This document shows, one piece after another, positions 12,236 through 23,739 of a stretch of 64,000 bases of DNA (position 1 is its first letter; each line of letters opens with the position of its first letter). Under the pieces are notes generated by a model. It saw only the letters and a program-made list of their open reading frames with translations. It was not told the origin of the DNA and made no database searches. The stretch is from assembly GCA_026874595.1 (NCBI GenBank), contig CM049321.1, forward strand, positions 13,659,479 through 13,723,478. Reading direction: 5' to 3'. The DNA comes from Sipunculus nudus (taxonomy: Eukaryota > Annelida > Sipuncula > Golfingiida > Sipunculidae). The position numbers and the translations under genes are program-made.

Positions 12236-12935
12236 CTCAAAGTCAAAAGTCAAAATCTAAATGGAACCTTAGAGGTTCGCTTTAATATCCTAATTTGAGA
12301 TGACGATTCCTGGATTATTCCTGATTCAATGCATATAATATATGAATTCAAGAGGATGGATAACGTCATGCATTTTAAGCTATGGATGGTCACTTTTATT
12401 CCTTTCAATAGGAAATACCGCCAAGTGCTTCTGATATGTTACTTATAAATAAAACTTTACAAGTGATTTGTTCATACAACAATATACTCACTTTAAAAAC
12501 AGTATGGTGATTTCTACTCCTATCTGGAAGGCCACTACAATATCTTTACAGCTCTATAGTCAGAGAAAGTTTTTGTCTATTCCCTATCTTTTCCTAGGTT
12601 TCCCCATCTCCTATGTTCTCCGTTTCCTATGTTCCCCGGTCACTCTTGTCTGTAGAGGTAATTAACGTCAATATGACATTCGATGAAGAAGGGGCTGCTA
12701 GGATATCCTTTACAAATTTACAATTTGATTTTTATTATGCAATGCATTTTCAATTTCGAAAGGTTTCAGAATCCAGTTATTACTCAAGTCCATATGAAGC
12801 AAATCTGTTTTTGTCCTCAAACAATTACCACTACAAGTATGGGTTCAGATGTGTTAATTTACAAACTAAACTTAATATTATATTTGTATACTTCATATAC
12901 CTTAATTATACCTAAATGTATAACAAAACTTATAG

Positions 12936-13266
12936 ATCTTTTGAACGTAGATACCGGGGGAACATAGGTACCGGGGAACATTAGTAGATTCCGGGGGAGA
13001 ATGTATACCGAGGGACATAGAAACAGAAGAACATAGATACCGGAGGAAGTTAGATAACGGGGAACATAGATACCGAGGAAACATAGAAAACGGGGCAACA
13101 TCTATAACAGGGAGAACATAGATACCTGGGAACATGTAGCTACCGGTGCACACATACACTGGGGAACATAGATACCGGGAAACATAGAAACCAGGGAACA
13201 TAGATTACGGGACATATAGAAACCGTGGAATATAGATTCCGGGGAATATAGAAACCGTGGAACATA
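12936..13266. repeat. minisatellite, ~18-22 bp unit around GGGGAACATAGATACC
   Basis: About 16 imperfect units built on AACATAGATACCGGGG, lying in the gene A intron within 60 bases of the exon 1 donor. Three or four units in the opposite orientation (CCTATGTTCCCCGG) occur at 12585-12645, so the two blocks can pair as an inverted repeat across about 300 bases. Confidence 0.85.
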
Positions 13267-13322
13267 GGGATGATTCAATGCGAGAACTATCAGCATGTAA
13301 TTGAAATGATAGAATGACTTAC

Positions 13323-14109
13323 CGTAGATTACTTCATATCTTGCTATATCAGCGCTATGCTGGATCCACTTAATCTTCTTCCCAAAAATATACATAGGTC
13401 TTTGTTTGTAAACAAAGTAAATGTTAGCAACGTCCTTGAGTGTCTGATTCCACCAATCACCGGTCGGTTCCTTATCACCATGGAGATAAATAAAATCAGG
13501 TTTGATAAATTTATGAACACCTAAAAATGACAGGTAATATAAAAATGTAAAACTTTCTCCGCCACTGAACCAAATATAGTGAACGATGTTGGGCACCGGC
13601 AAACTCTTGTCCGCATAGCGGTGATTGTTCCCCGAGGTCCCCGGAAATGAAATGAGTTTTGGAGAATGTGCATTGCAGTACATTAGGAATTCATGAACCG
13701 CTTCGCCATTGGAAAACTGATACACATGAGGTCCACCCCGAACAACAGTTTGGCGATAACAAGAACTTTCTCCACAGGGTTTCGCATGACCAGTCGTCGT
13801 GGAACCAGACACATTATTGTTTTGCTCAACTTCACAATCTCTCCTCACCAATGGTCCGAACCAAAGTGAAGAACACGCGTGGTTTGGAGTGTGAAACAAC
13901 GTAAGAAATTCACTATACGTCCCATTTACTGATGACGTCAAACATTCGGTTATCTTGTGGTTGATCTTATGCACAACGTGCCACTCCGGAATGTGTGACG
14001 TCATATTCCCCTGTGTCCACATCAGTATACTCATTGTCAGAAAAATAATAAAGATAATAAGCCAGAGACATGGCTTACACGATTTTCCATTTTCAGATTT
14101 GTTCGCCAT
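13323..14109 (-). CDS. gene A exon 1: type II membrane glycosyltransferase, GT32/A4GALT-like
   Basis: Exon 1 of 2 (residues 1-262 plus the first base of codon 263). I start at 14109 (M-A-N-K-S) rather than the in-frame ATG seven codons earlier, because genes B and C start with M-A-D at the matching place. A short basic/polar tail (1-13) precedes one hydrophobic anchor (about 14-31), giving a Golgi-type II topology. A stem region follows with Cys and N-glycosylation sequons (N-G-T, N-V-S). The catalytic domain opens at P-N-I-V-H-Y-I-W-F (173-181), then I-K-P-D-F-I-Y-L-H-G-D, E-P-T-G-D-W-W, and H-S-A-D-I-A-R-Y-E (251-259). The donor GTAAGT follows. Frame is intact. The catalytic D-T-D is supplied by exon 2 at 8750-9210. 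Most diverged of the three paralogues. The donor sugar and acceptor are unknown. Confidence 0.85.
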
Positions 14110-14581
14110 TATCACATAATATAGGTTCATATATGTGTATTAATTTGAATCTTGATCTATATAGATTACTCCTTCTTGTAAGATGACAGAATATAACAAA
14201 TGAGCGCTGCCCGGTTGTCCAGCAAATCTGACAAAAAGCATTATTTCAAGGTATTATCTTAGCAGGAACCGAGGGAGGTCTCTTTTTTTTGGCAACTCTA
14301 CAGGCACCTATTCACATAACAGGTATATTTAATATACAGCAGGGTGTTTTTCATTCGTTGGTATCTGTCGATATTCCGCTCTAAAAACCGTCCGCTTACT
14401 TCTGTTCACGATTTAAAATAAACTTGCACCTAGCGAAATAACTGGCGCAAACCATAAACGTAGTGCGCACGCCTCCTGGTTGCCATACCGTGAAACTTCA
14501 CAAATTAATACTTCTTTTTTCCAGCTTTCAGTCTGTGTTTCTTCTTTCATGTTTATTCTCTTTTTTTCAGGAGCTGTCAGT

Positions 14582-14593
14582 CGCGCATGCGCA
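14582..14593. promoter_or_regulatory. NRF1-type palindrome upstream of gene A
   Basis: CGCGCATGCGCA matches the NRF1 consensus YGCGCAYGCGCR at all twelve positions. It lies about 470 bases upstream of the gene A ATG. Another GCGCA word lies near 14464. Whether it drives gene A or an unseen leftward or rightward transcript cannot be told. Confidence 0.4.
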
Positions 14594-16658
14594 AGATCGG
14601 ACATCTGGTCACGCAGTCTTGGTATTTGCAATGAGACACGCTCGGACCATGTTTACTTACACGCAGGACCACAACAACGAATATGACTGATGATTTTTTT
14701 TAGCTAGAGTGACCGAATAACTAGTGACAAAACACATAGTACCGCGAATGTTTATGTACTTGTAAACAAGCCCGTAGTAAGCCTTCGCAATGACCAGATT
14801 GTAAAGATGAAAGCAAGATATAGACATACTTCCCTTCTTGCATTGTATACAATCATCTATGTCATCCGGTGAACCATGCATAGCGCCGTTCAACCAGTAA
14901 AATATCGGTATTTCAACCAGAATTCCGTTGAACGAGCAGGTCCCTGACTTTGTTTCTTTGGTATGCGCTCATATCCTTGGATAATCTGCATGGTGTGACG
15001 TCTGAACTGAGACAGTATAAGCAGTGCACCAAGTTCATCTCAGAACTAGGGCACGTGCTAGTGTACGTTAACTACACGTTGGCCTGTTGGTACATCTGTA
15101 TATTGTTGTCAGCGTGCCCCCAGAATCAGGTTATCATATTTTTTATAAATCATTAGTATATAAACGTACAGGTATAATATGTAAGTAATCGGATTCGATA
15201 ATAATGCCAACGCCCAGGTCATGTTCTCTCATATTATACCAGATCGCTGTAGCTTTTTAAATATGTCAGGTTTAATTTTAAGCATTTCTTCTCCGAGCAT
15301 GTATATCATATAAAAGCGGGAAACAAAAAAAATGTTTTCTGAATGTATCACCTTTTATTTGTTTAAAATAACATGCAATTACCCCATGTGTCATGACGCT
15401 CAGCTTAAAAGTATATGAGCTCTGCCATTATTGACTACCATTCACAAATTTTAGACCATTTGATGAAGAAATTGTATATTCTGAAAACTTTTAGGATAAC
15501 ATTATTCCATTTACATGCAGTTACTTTTTATATAAAATATCTATTGAGCGCGTTGAAAATTAAACAAATATACTTAAGATGTGTGTGTGTGTGTGTGTGT
15601 ATCTCCTAAGTTTCTGCTTAATTGATTACAGATAGAAGGATCAATGATAAATGAGCGGACATATAAAATCGACAAATCAAGAAAAATCACATTTGATGTT
15701 ATTTGGCAATCTATAAACCACAGGAAAAGCATCAACATTAATTAAAATACAGGTGGTGCCACTAGTTTCATATAAACTATAACCTATATACAAGATAAGC
15801 ATTCGTAACAAATTTCATGGCATTCCATGCATTAATTATTGAGATATGGGAGGTTTGTGGGAAATTTTCCCGCATTGGTGCAATTTACTTAATATGTATT
15901 TCTTAGGATATAGGTGGGCTGATTTTGTTCATGATTTCACATGCGCACTTCGGTATATATGTGGACATGAGGACCGTAACGCTGTAATTACACCATGAGG
16001 TACTGGCTATCATACTCCGTCACTAAAGCTCATCGTGGTAGTGTTCATAGACTTTACTTTGATAAGAAATTTGAGAGGGACAATCGAGAAAGGTACAGAC
16101 AGAGGTATCCCGCCCCCCGTTCGCCTCCGTGAGATAAGGACACCAGCTCAAAATCTCCGGACATCTCCGCTCTTTTTCTGCACGGCAAAATCCCTCTCAC
16201 TGAATACCATGATTTTCATTTATTCCACCACATATTATGGAAAATATATTCATTATATGCATTTTTTTGCTACAACAGCATTATATTATTAATAATTTAA
16301 ATTTTATTTAAACATTCAAAATATGGCTAACACTTATGGCATTTCAATAATGTAATTTGTACAGATGGTACAATTAAAATCCTTAAAGTCTCAATATGAG
16401 TATTTGAATGATTTTTTGGGGGGAAATATGACGAAACTTTAAACTGATTGACAGAATTATTTTGAAATTAATAGAATTAAAATTAACATGTCCCACTACC
16501 CCCCCCCCCCCCCCCCCGAATCAAAGCCCATGGTTGTCATGCTGAGCTTAACACCATGACGCTACGATTTCAATATTATTTAGTGGGGTGTTACGATATA
16601 TTGTCATACGATGCTTATTACGATATTTAACTCACGATACAATGAACGATACGATATA

Positions 16659-16659
<1 letters not shown>

Positions 16660-16706
<47 letters not shown>

Positions 16707-16708
16707 AT
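16660..16708. repeat. (TA)n microsatellite
   Basis: TA run with one TT interruption, preceded by several ACGATA-type words. Confidence 0.9.
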
Positions 16709-17409
16709 GAGCATAATATTAGAGATCAGATTCCCCCACTCTTTAGAAATATTGAATGGTGGGACAGGCCCTTTTATTGGTTTGATCGCACGGCAGCTTG
16801 CCAATCAGATGCCGCGATACAGTAATGTTTCACTTCATCCACCATGTACTGGAGATTGCTCTTTAAATAACAAATTTTCCGATGAACGCCCATATATATC
16901 GTCAAAGGACATTTGACGATACCCGACCGATACATCCTTTAAACTTGTACAATATTTCAATATACAAATTATCAGTGCATGGGTGAAACATCGCAGCAAA
17001 TAATAAAATAAATTGTTCATATAAAAGTGTTTAGCAGTGATCCATGATACAGATTAATTAGTGCACCGTCCTCGCACTCCGTAATATCCGCGGCTCGCAT
17101 TATATTCAGGCATCCTATACAGCTGGAAGAGACTGCTGCATCGCCAGAAGAGACACAATGTACCCAAGGACCTAACTGGTGCTTAATGCCGAAATAAAAG
17201 TTTTTAATAGAAATGAATATAAGATATTAGAATATAAGGTTTCATTGTATTCATTTGTAGATAAACTTTCTATTCAAAACCTTTCCATTCACTTCCGTCT
17301 TCCGGTACACTTTCTAGGTCACGGCATTTGAGTTATCATGGTGGCTAAGATGGAATATTATATATTATATATATATACATTATTTACGTTTATATTTTAT
17401 ATAATTTGT

Positions 17410-17411
17410 AT

Positions 17412-17480
<69 letters not shown>
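17410..17480. repeat. (CA)n(TA)n compound microsatellite
   Basis: About eight CA units run directly into about 26 TA units. Confidence 0.9.
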
Positions 17481-17481
<1 letters not shown>

Positions 17482-18682
17482 CAATTGTATAATAAATGCA
17501 TAGCTTATTAAACATGAAGACAGAACGCCGATACACCGTGACTTAAGGTCGCTCTGTATACGTCACGATTATACTGTGACGATATCGACAAGCTGTGGAC
17601 ACCTATTACTTCAAGTAGTCAAACTCATGCCCAAAGCTTAAAAGAAAACCATTTTATTCACAACCTAAAGTAATATATCTGATAATTTTTTGTCTACTGT
17701 TCAGTCGATGACCCATATATACATGGTTACCCAAGGTGAAAATATTCCAAACATACTTACCTGTGCACACTGCTGTTCGCTTGAATATGCTTGGGTTACC
17801 TTTCAATTACAGCTTAACATGATAAGCAAACACTATTGTTTCTTGGTAGCCTCTGACTAGTAATTCATGGATAACCTCGTCTAGAAAATTTAGGAACAGA
17901 CAATTGCCGTGCTTTTAACGTCAAGTGCTGTCTCTTTGGTGACACAAGGGGTGTCATTCCAAATGGACAGCTCTCAGATAGACGGGTCGGATTTTTTCGA
18001 TCCCATCTGAACGGGTCCCATTTTGACGGATCCCACCTGGGAAGGTCACAATCAGACGCTTTATCAATAACATATGGAATAAAGATATAACGAAAGCTAA
18101 TTGCGTCTACTAGAAATGGGACTGTTCCAATTGGGAACGACTAACTGAGTCCCTCCCAACTGGCCCCTGTCAAACTGACAAGTAATGGCACAGGGGATAT
18201 GCTTAGTATTCTTGATAAATATGGTTTGACAGAGCATGCATAATGCTCTTTTTTACAACACGGTCCTCCACGGGTAAAAAGCAGGCGCTTAGCCAATGTT
18301 GCGAGGCAGGGGGCATGCCAATTTTGCATGTAACATTGAGGTTAAATTTACCAGACGCTAGGATAATTATAGTATAACAATACTTCAAAACGTGAACCTG
18401 TCAGTTAAGATGCATTACCGTGCACTTTCATATGCCACTATTCATACAAATAGAAATCTTTCTAGGGGCATAATTTCTGAATTAGTCATGAGATACCTAA
18501 AGAACTGGAGATAACAAATCGTGCACCCCGAACTAGCGATAAACATGTTTATTGTAACTGACATGTTTTCACCCATCTTCAATTTTTATTAGCGCTCTGG
18601 CAACTGTGTCTCTTATTTTGAGTATTAAATCACGCAAGTATATTGAAATAATGCCCTGATCCTTGGTAGTGTCTTTTAATTT

Positions 18683-18685
<3 letters not shown>

Positions 18686-18774
<89 letters not shown>

Positions 18775-18803
18775 AAGAGAGAGAGAGACAGAGACAGAGA
18801 GAT
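18686..18803. repeat. (CT)n(TA)n(GA)n compound palindromic microsatellite
   Basis: About 21 CT units, about 21 TA units, a CAAA break, then about 13 GA units with CAGA interruptions. CT and GA arms are reverse complements and TA is self-complementary, so the block is a long imperfect palindrome. Confidence 0.9.
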
Positions 18804-18919
18804 GAATGAAAAGCCATGCTGGTTCGTTGTACGAAGAAATGGAACATGAATAAACAGAAAAGTAGTGACGTCATTTCGCTGTTCTATAAAAGTGTGCAAA
18901 TACACAGAGGGGTCGGGTA

Positions 18920-18992
18920 TCTGCTGTAGCTCAGTGAATAGAGCAAGCGACCGGCAATCGTAAGGTCATGGGTTCGATTCCCATCGGCAGTG
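18920..18992 (+). repeat. tRNA-like sequence (tRNA-derived SINE head or pseudo-tRNA)
   Basis: A 73-base cloverleaf can be drawn. The acceptor stem pairs at 6 of 7 positions, the D-stem is GCTC/GAGC, and the anticodon stem has 4 pairs including one G-T. The 7-base loop CCGGCAA puts GGC at the anticodon (Ala-like). The T-arm is perfect with ATGGG/CCCAT and loop TTCGATT. Box A TAGCTCAGTGAA and box B GGTTCGATTCC are present. Position 33 is C instead of the near-invariant U, a GGC anticodon is unusual for a nuclear tRNA-Ala, and the outer pair is T-T. I therefore favour a SINE head or pseudogene over a working tRNA. It is followed by AT-rich DNA with no clear SINE tail. Confidence 0.6.
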
Positions 18993-20391
18993 AACCGACT
19001 TTTCTGGTTATTCAGGTTCCATTTTTATATATATGAGTGAGTATGTAAGTATCTTCTAATACTTATAAAAGGAATCACGTTTGTTCGCAATGTTCTCTAA
19101 AACCGCGCTGTGTACAATAATGTGCCATACATCATTTTAAAGGTTATTATCCCCGCAGTGACATAGGCGATATGAAAATAAATAATTTTTAATATACATA
19201 TAATTTTGAGTGATTTTTCCGTTTTTTTACCGAGCACAGCCGAACTGCCTACGACAATCACCGGAATGTGTGCATCGTGGTCACTTAACCTCTTACACTA
19301 AGGACTATTGTTCATATGAATAACGGTTGCTTTCAATGAGGGATTTGGCCCACGTGCGTGGTCATTAAAAGAGAAAAACACGTTATTCGTTTTATGAAAT
19401 GGAGAGTTCAACCCAGGAGGATTAATGACAAAACCTAATTAAGGTCTCAATTTCAGGAACAGGCGTGGGGTGGGGTGGAGTGGTGTCTGGGGTTTCAGGC
19501 CTCAAAATTTGTCTGCTACGATGAAAAAAAAAAACATTTCGGCGGTTGAAAATGAATACGGTCCCTCTGCATGGAGTCCCGTTTGGTCCGCTTCTGCTAC
19601 TTACGAGGTATGCATATTTCTGTTTCTTTCTTCAGGAACAGTTTCCTTGCAACGTACATTTGATAAATCTTTAATGTGTTCCTAAATCAACCTAATTTTT
19701 ATACGTCCACCGGTAGAATCCAGTCAAATATCATCGAAAACCTGAATGCCCCCGCGTTTCATTCCGGATCGCAATGTCAACACCATCACTGGCCAGGTCA
19801 TCAAGGTAAACATACCGGGGTATAAATTTCTTGCCACGAGGACAGAACCACAAAATAAATGTTAAAAATACTGGAGCGACTGCAGGATCACTCACGCACT
19901 GTCTCCACCAGATTATGAGTTACCAGATTATGATGTTAAGGATTCATGTAATATAAAAGTAATTGGCAAAATTAAGATACAAGCAGCTGTACATAGAAAC
20001 GTTTTCTGTTCACAGAAGTGTTGTGCCTCAGAGCGGTGCATGAGTTATTCTGCAGTCGTGCCAAAATGTTTATACATATCTTATATACATATCTTACAGT
20101 TTCCCACTGAATACCTATATTTTCTGTTAACTTTTAGAATAAAAAAAAAATGAGCCAACATTTCTTATCTCAGTTAATAAATCTCCCCAACCCTGGTAAT
20201 ATGCCCGGTATACCGGGTCTATCAGCTAGTTAAAATAACAGCAAGATGATGCATGTGTTTTATACTGTGAGTGGCCCCTTCACCCATTACCGGGAAAACT
20301 GCAAATAAAGAAGGGAGATTTCCCTTTAATGAAGAGATGACCAAGGTGTTCCCATGGGGTTTCAGTCCAAAAAGGATCTATTTCATGTTTG

Positions 20392-20394
<3 letters not shown>

Positions 20395-20456
<62 letters not shown>
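20395..20456. repeat. (TA)n microsatellite
   Basis: About 28 TA units with one AA interruption near the start. Confidence 0.9.
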
Positions 20457-20458
<2 letters not shown>

Positions 20459-21158
20459 TTATATAGGCCTTACCAGGAATAACCTTTGCGAACTACATAT
20501 GAAAGATATTTCGGCATCCGCTCTCCGTCAGTGAATACTCGATACGGACACGCACTCAGTGATCGCTCGCTGTGTTCTGGTCACGCGTGTCAGCAATCCG
20601 TGCTTTGTCAACGGCACCACCTGCGGCCGGAGTTTGCTTAGTTAGCCCATGCAAGCTGTTGCAAAGTGGAATTCGTTGGCGTGAATGTAATAATACCAAA
20701 GCAAAGAAGTGTTGGCCTGTATACTGAGATAAGCTTTGGGTACGAATTAATAAGTGACAGGGGTGCAAATTATTAAGCGACAGGGGTAATAAAAAAATAA
20801 GCTGTCAGGTTTTAATGGTACACAGTGGCATGTCAGTGTTTAGCTTGCTAACACAATAAGGACCCGTTGAGCCACTTCTGAGCAGTTCTAACATTGCCTG
20901 TGGAATTCGCGTATAATCTGGTATGATTAACTCAAGCCAGCGGGTCTTACTGTAAAGCTTGCAACAGCTGAGAAACATTTTCTGTACAACAGCCGCCCGA
21001 GGGAATCCTTGTGGCTGCTGTGACGTGTAGCAGTGTAACACACACGAAAAGAAAAAAAATGCAGAGATTGCACTTAATGATCCTGCTCAGCCTGTGTCTG
21101 TTGAAAACCTTTAATACATATAATTTAGAATGATGTCTGTAAATCTTTATGATGTATA

Positions 21159-21161
<3 letters not shown>

Positions 21162-21195
<34 letters not shown>
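21162..21195. repeat. (TA)n microsatellite
   Basis: About 17 TA units. Confidence 0.9.
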
Positions 21196-21201
<6 letters not shown>

Positions 21202-22849
21202 GGAATGTGCATACTCGGGACTGCAAGCCTCCGCCATGTGGGCTGTCCTTAATGTGGGGTACTCCAGGTGCTTTCATTCACTTTTTGGCAAATATTCCCA
21301 ATGTTCATTGGTGTCCATGTTCCCAAATAAGTGTTTGCGCGTTTACTTATTCGGCCCATACTCTTTTCAATCGGGACTATATGTGACTGCTCATTCATCG
21401 AAGTCCTTCCTGCATGGGTCCGGACCATGAGTCCTGCCCACACCAAAATGTAATCGATTCCACATTGACCTAATCCAGATTTGGCCTAAAAATTTCATGA
21501 GATGAACAAACACACAGACACACAGGCAAACAGACGCATACACACACTTACATTCGCACACACACGAACGGGAATGAAAGCATAGCCTCCATGCGCAAAC
21601 AATAATAATTTCGTGCCACAAATCTGTATCAAAAATACCTGCATGAAACCATTCTCAGATTTCTGCCATTTCAACTTATACAGACTTAGACTAAAACCCG
21701 GATGTTGCAAGTCTGGTGATGGAGAACAAAGTGCAGAGAATGTAAAATACTCACGGGTGGGGTCCGCTGGTAAAACATGATATGGATTTTCTTGTTCAGA
21801 AACACTGAGTTTTTCATAATGACAATCATGTTCCGCAATGTTTGCAGTCTTCTTTAGAATGAGGGGTTTGACGATATCCTAGAATGATATGACCGTGGTT
21901 GCCAGGGTAACAGACAAGCATATCAGATGGATTCTTGAGAACATTTTATTTCCACAAAGAGAGAACCTATACGCTAACTGGCGGAGACCACACAGCTTGA
22001 CACATTTCTATAAGCCGCTCATTGCGACGAAACGCCATCCACCGCCGAGGAATTGCGGCCCCGATCTAAGGAAGTTAACTGACATCATTGGACCAATAAT
22101 AGTAGCTACCCCCCCCAACGATTTATGTATGACTTCATAAAGATTACTGTTAAATCGCTTTCCCCGTGGTTTTGGTGAAATCCCAAGGCCATTTTCTTCA
22201 TTAGAATATCGAAATGGAAATATACCCACATTGACGAGGGACACATTTCCTGTACATATGAAACCATTTGCTTGAATAATTGGTGTATCCAGTTTCGATT
22301 GGTTCAAGCGATGTTCTTTTCAATATGCAAGATAATACTCGTAACGTTCTACATATAATAAACATAATAGTGATTAAGCAAAACAGATCAGGACTTTCCT
22401 ATAAAAGGTATCTTTTGCTTATTTCGGGTGGCATCATTTGAAAGAACTTTACGACTCATGAAAAGAAAATTTTTTTCGTATACTGGGGTTGGCTCCATAA
22501 CCGACAGGTTGATTATCAACGATGTTCATGTTTTAAGAGCTACATTTCCGCAATCTTACCATACAATAACCTTCAATATCAAATAGAATAGTATACATCC
22601 ATTATATATCATATTATGTAATATACGGAAATAAAACTAATTTGACCAGGAACCAAGCCAGCACACAGAACAAATGGAAATGCTGATTGAGCCTCGTAAG
22701 ATAAATTGATAAATCTGGTATAACTATGACATCTTTTGTTATTTTTAGATAACATAAAGAGTTTTCCCCCAGAGTATAGAAGATAACGATGACGCTGCAG
22801 GAAAAAAAGACTTTAAACCTTGGTAGATGAGGCATATTATCACGAACGT

Positions 22850-22912
22850 TTAATTTTCGCGATAATTCCCGTTTCGTGAAAATCGCGAATTTGAAATCCG
22901 CAACAACAACAA
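22850..22912. repeat. short interspersed repeat with TCGCGA hairpin (copy 1)
   Basis: Shares ATTTTCGCGATAATTCC, GAAAATCGC and AATTTGAAA with 29795-29865. In both copies the segment can fold, with TTTTCGCGA pairing to TCGCGAAAA (one mismatch here). Confidence 0.5.
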
Positions 22913-23138
22913 CGAAATCAGACAATGCTGATTTTTATCGTCCCCGCAAGTTTTAGTGTAAAGGCACTTTTTTCCTCCCCTGAGCGAGAGCATTTTTGTG
23001 AACAGATTATACGTCAGCAGAGTCAATTTTGAAATTGATTATACCAGATGTTTGCAAATTCTAGCGATCGTTTGAAGTATGATGCCCGCAACTGAACGGT
23101 AAAGTGGGAGAGCTTTTCTGAGGTGGTCTGTGGTATGG

Positions 23139-23186
23139 CCAGTGGCGTCAATTTATCTTCTTGGGGGGGGGGGGGGGGGAGGGGGT
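23139..23186 (+). repeat. interspersed repeat edge with poly-G tract
   Basis: CAGTGGCGTCAATTTATCT plus a poly-G tract, as at 4011-4050. A related inverted form (poly-C, then TTTATTTACGCC) occurs at 23650-23680, so the pair may be the two ends of one element. Confidence 0.4.
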
Positions 23187-23739
23187 TGACTTGCAGACAC
23201 ACAAACACCACCACACCCTCACCATCACACAGCACACACATAGACCAAACACACTCTCTCTCTCACACCTTCACACATACACAAACACACATATGTATCT
23301 ATATATACATTTTTAGTGTCTGTATGACACATTTCAAATATATTAGTGTCTGTATATATGATACATTCCAGATTTATGTATATACCATTTCAAATATGTA
23401 TCAAGGTATACAAATATATTATAAGGTTTTTAAAAATAAGGTATTTTTTTCAGTGTAAGTTAAAACTATAAACTCGGTTGAGATATATAATATTTCAGTT
23501 AACTCAGAAATGGAACAAAATTCTATAATGCTAATTATTAATATAGTTCATTTTCAATATATTTTATCTGAAATGTGGGTGGGTGGATGTTACAGAGACC
23601 ATTCCCCTTGCCAAAGAGAGAAGGGGCGGATATAGACCCCAACACACTCCCCCCCCCCCCCCCCTCCTTTATTTACGCCCCCGGGTATGGCCGTAATAGT
23701 TATAGCCCTGACCCATACAGGCAAGGTATACTCCAAAAG

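Larger units (their letters stand above)
9211..13322 (-). other. intron of gene A (4.1 kb, phase 1)
   Basis: Donor GTAAGT directly after exon 1 and acceptor TTTTTTTCAG before exon 2, both read on the minus strand. The intron is filled with a Helitron-like repeat (9296-9895 and 11175-11494), a pogo/Tigger element between the two parts, a related repeat at 11640-12005, and a minisatellite next to the donor. A 22-residue reading-through extension of exon 1 past the donor is intronic and should not be annotated as protein. Confidence 0.85.
14600..18680. other. gene-free tract with repeat fragments
   Basis: No supported gene. Contains a (GT)n run at 15581-15600, a diverged copy of the Helitron module 2 words at about 15745-15960 (GCATTAATTATTGAGATAT, GGAGGTTT), a poly-C tract at 16500-16517, and TA microsatellites listed separately. 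Reading frames around 16611-16916 are driven by the TA repeat. Confidence 0.5.
19020..23130. other. gene-free tract
   Basis: No supported gene or RNA. TA microsatellites at 20395-20456 and 21162-21195 and a CA/CAGA-rich run at 21510-21570 are the only clear simple features. Short frames at 19470, 20271, 21889 and 22008 have no recognisable motif or splice context. Confidence 0.5.

Noticed and set aside
12613-12967. Overlapping plus-strand frames in the gene A intron
   Set aside because: Composition is AT-driven, three frames are open at once and no motif is visible.
13102-13322. Extension of gene A exon 1 reading frame past 13323
   Set aside because: A GTAAGT donor sits exactly where genes B and C also splice. 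The extension reads into the minisatellite and lacks the DTD block.
16604-16916. Frames on both strands across a TA microsatellite
   Set aside because: I-Y-I-Y peptides encoded by the repeat; the same applies to frames over the other TA runs.
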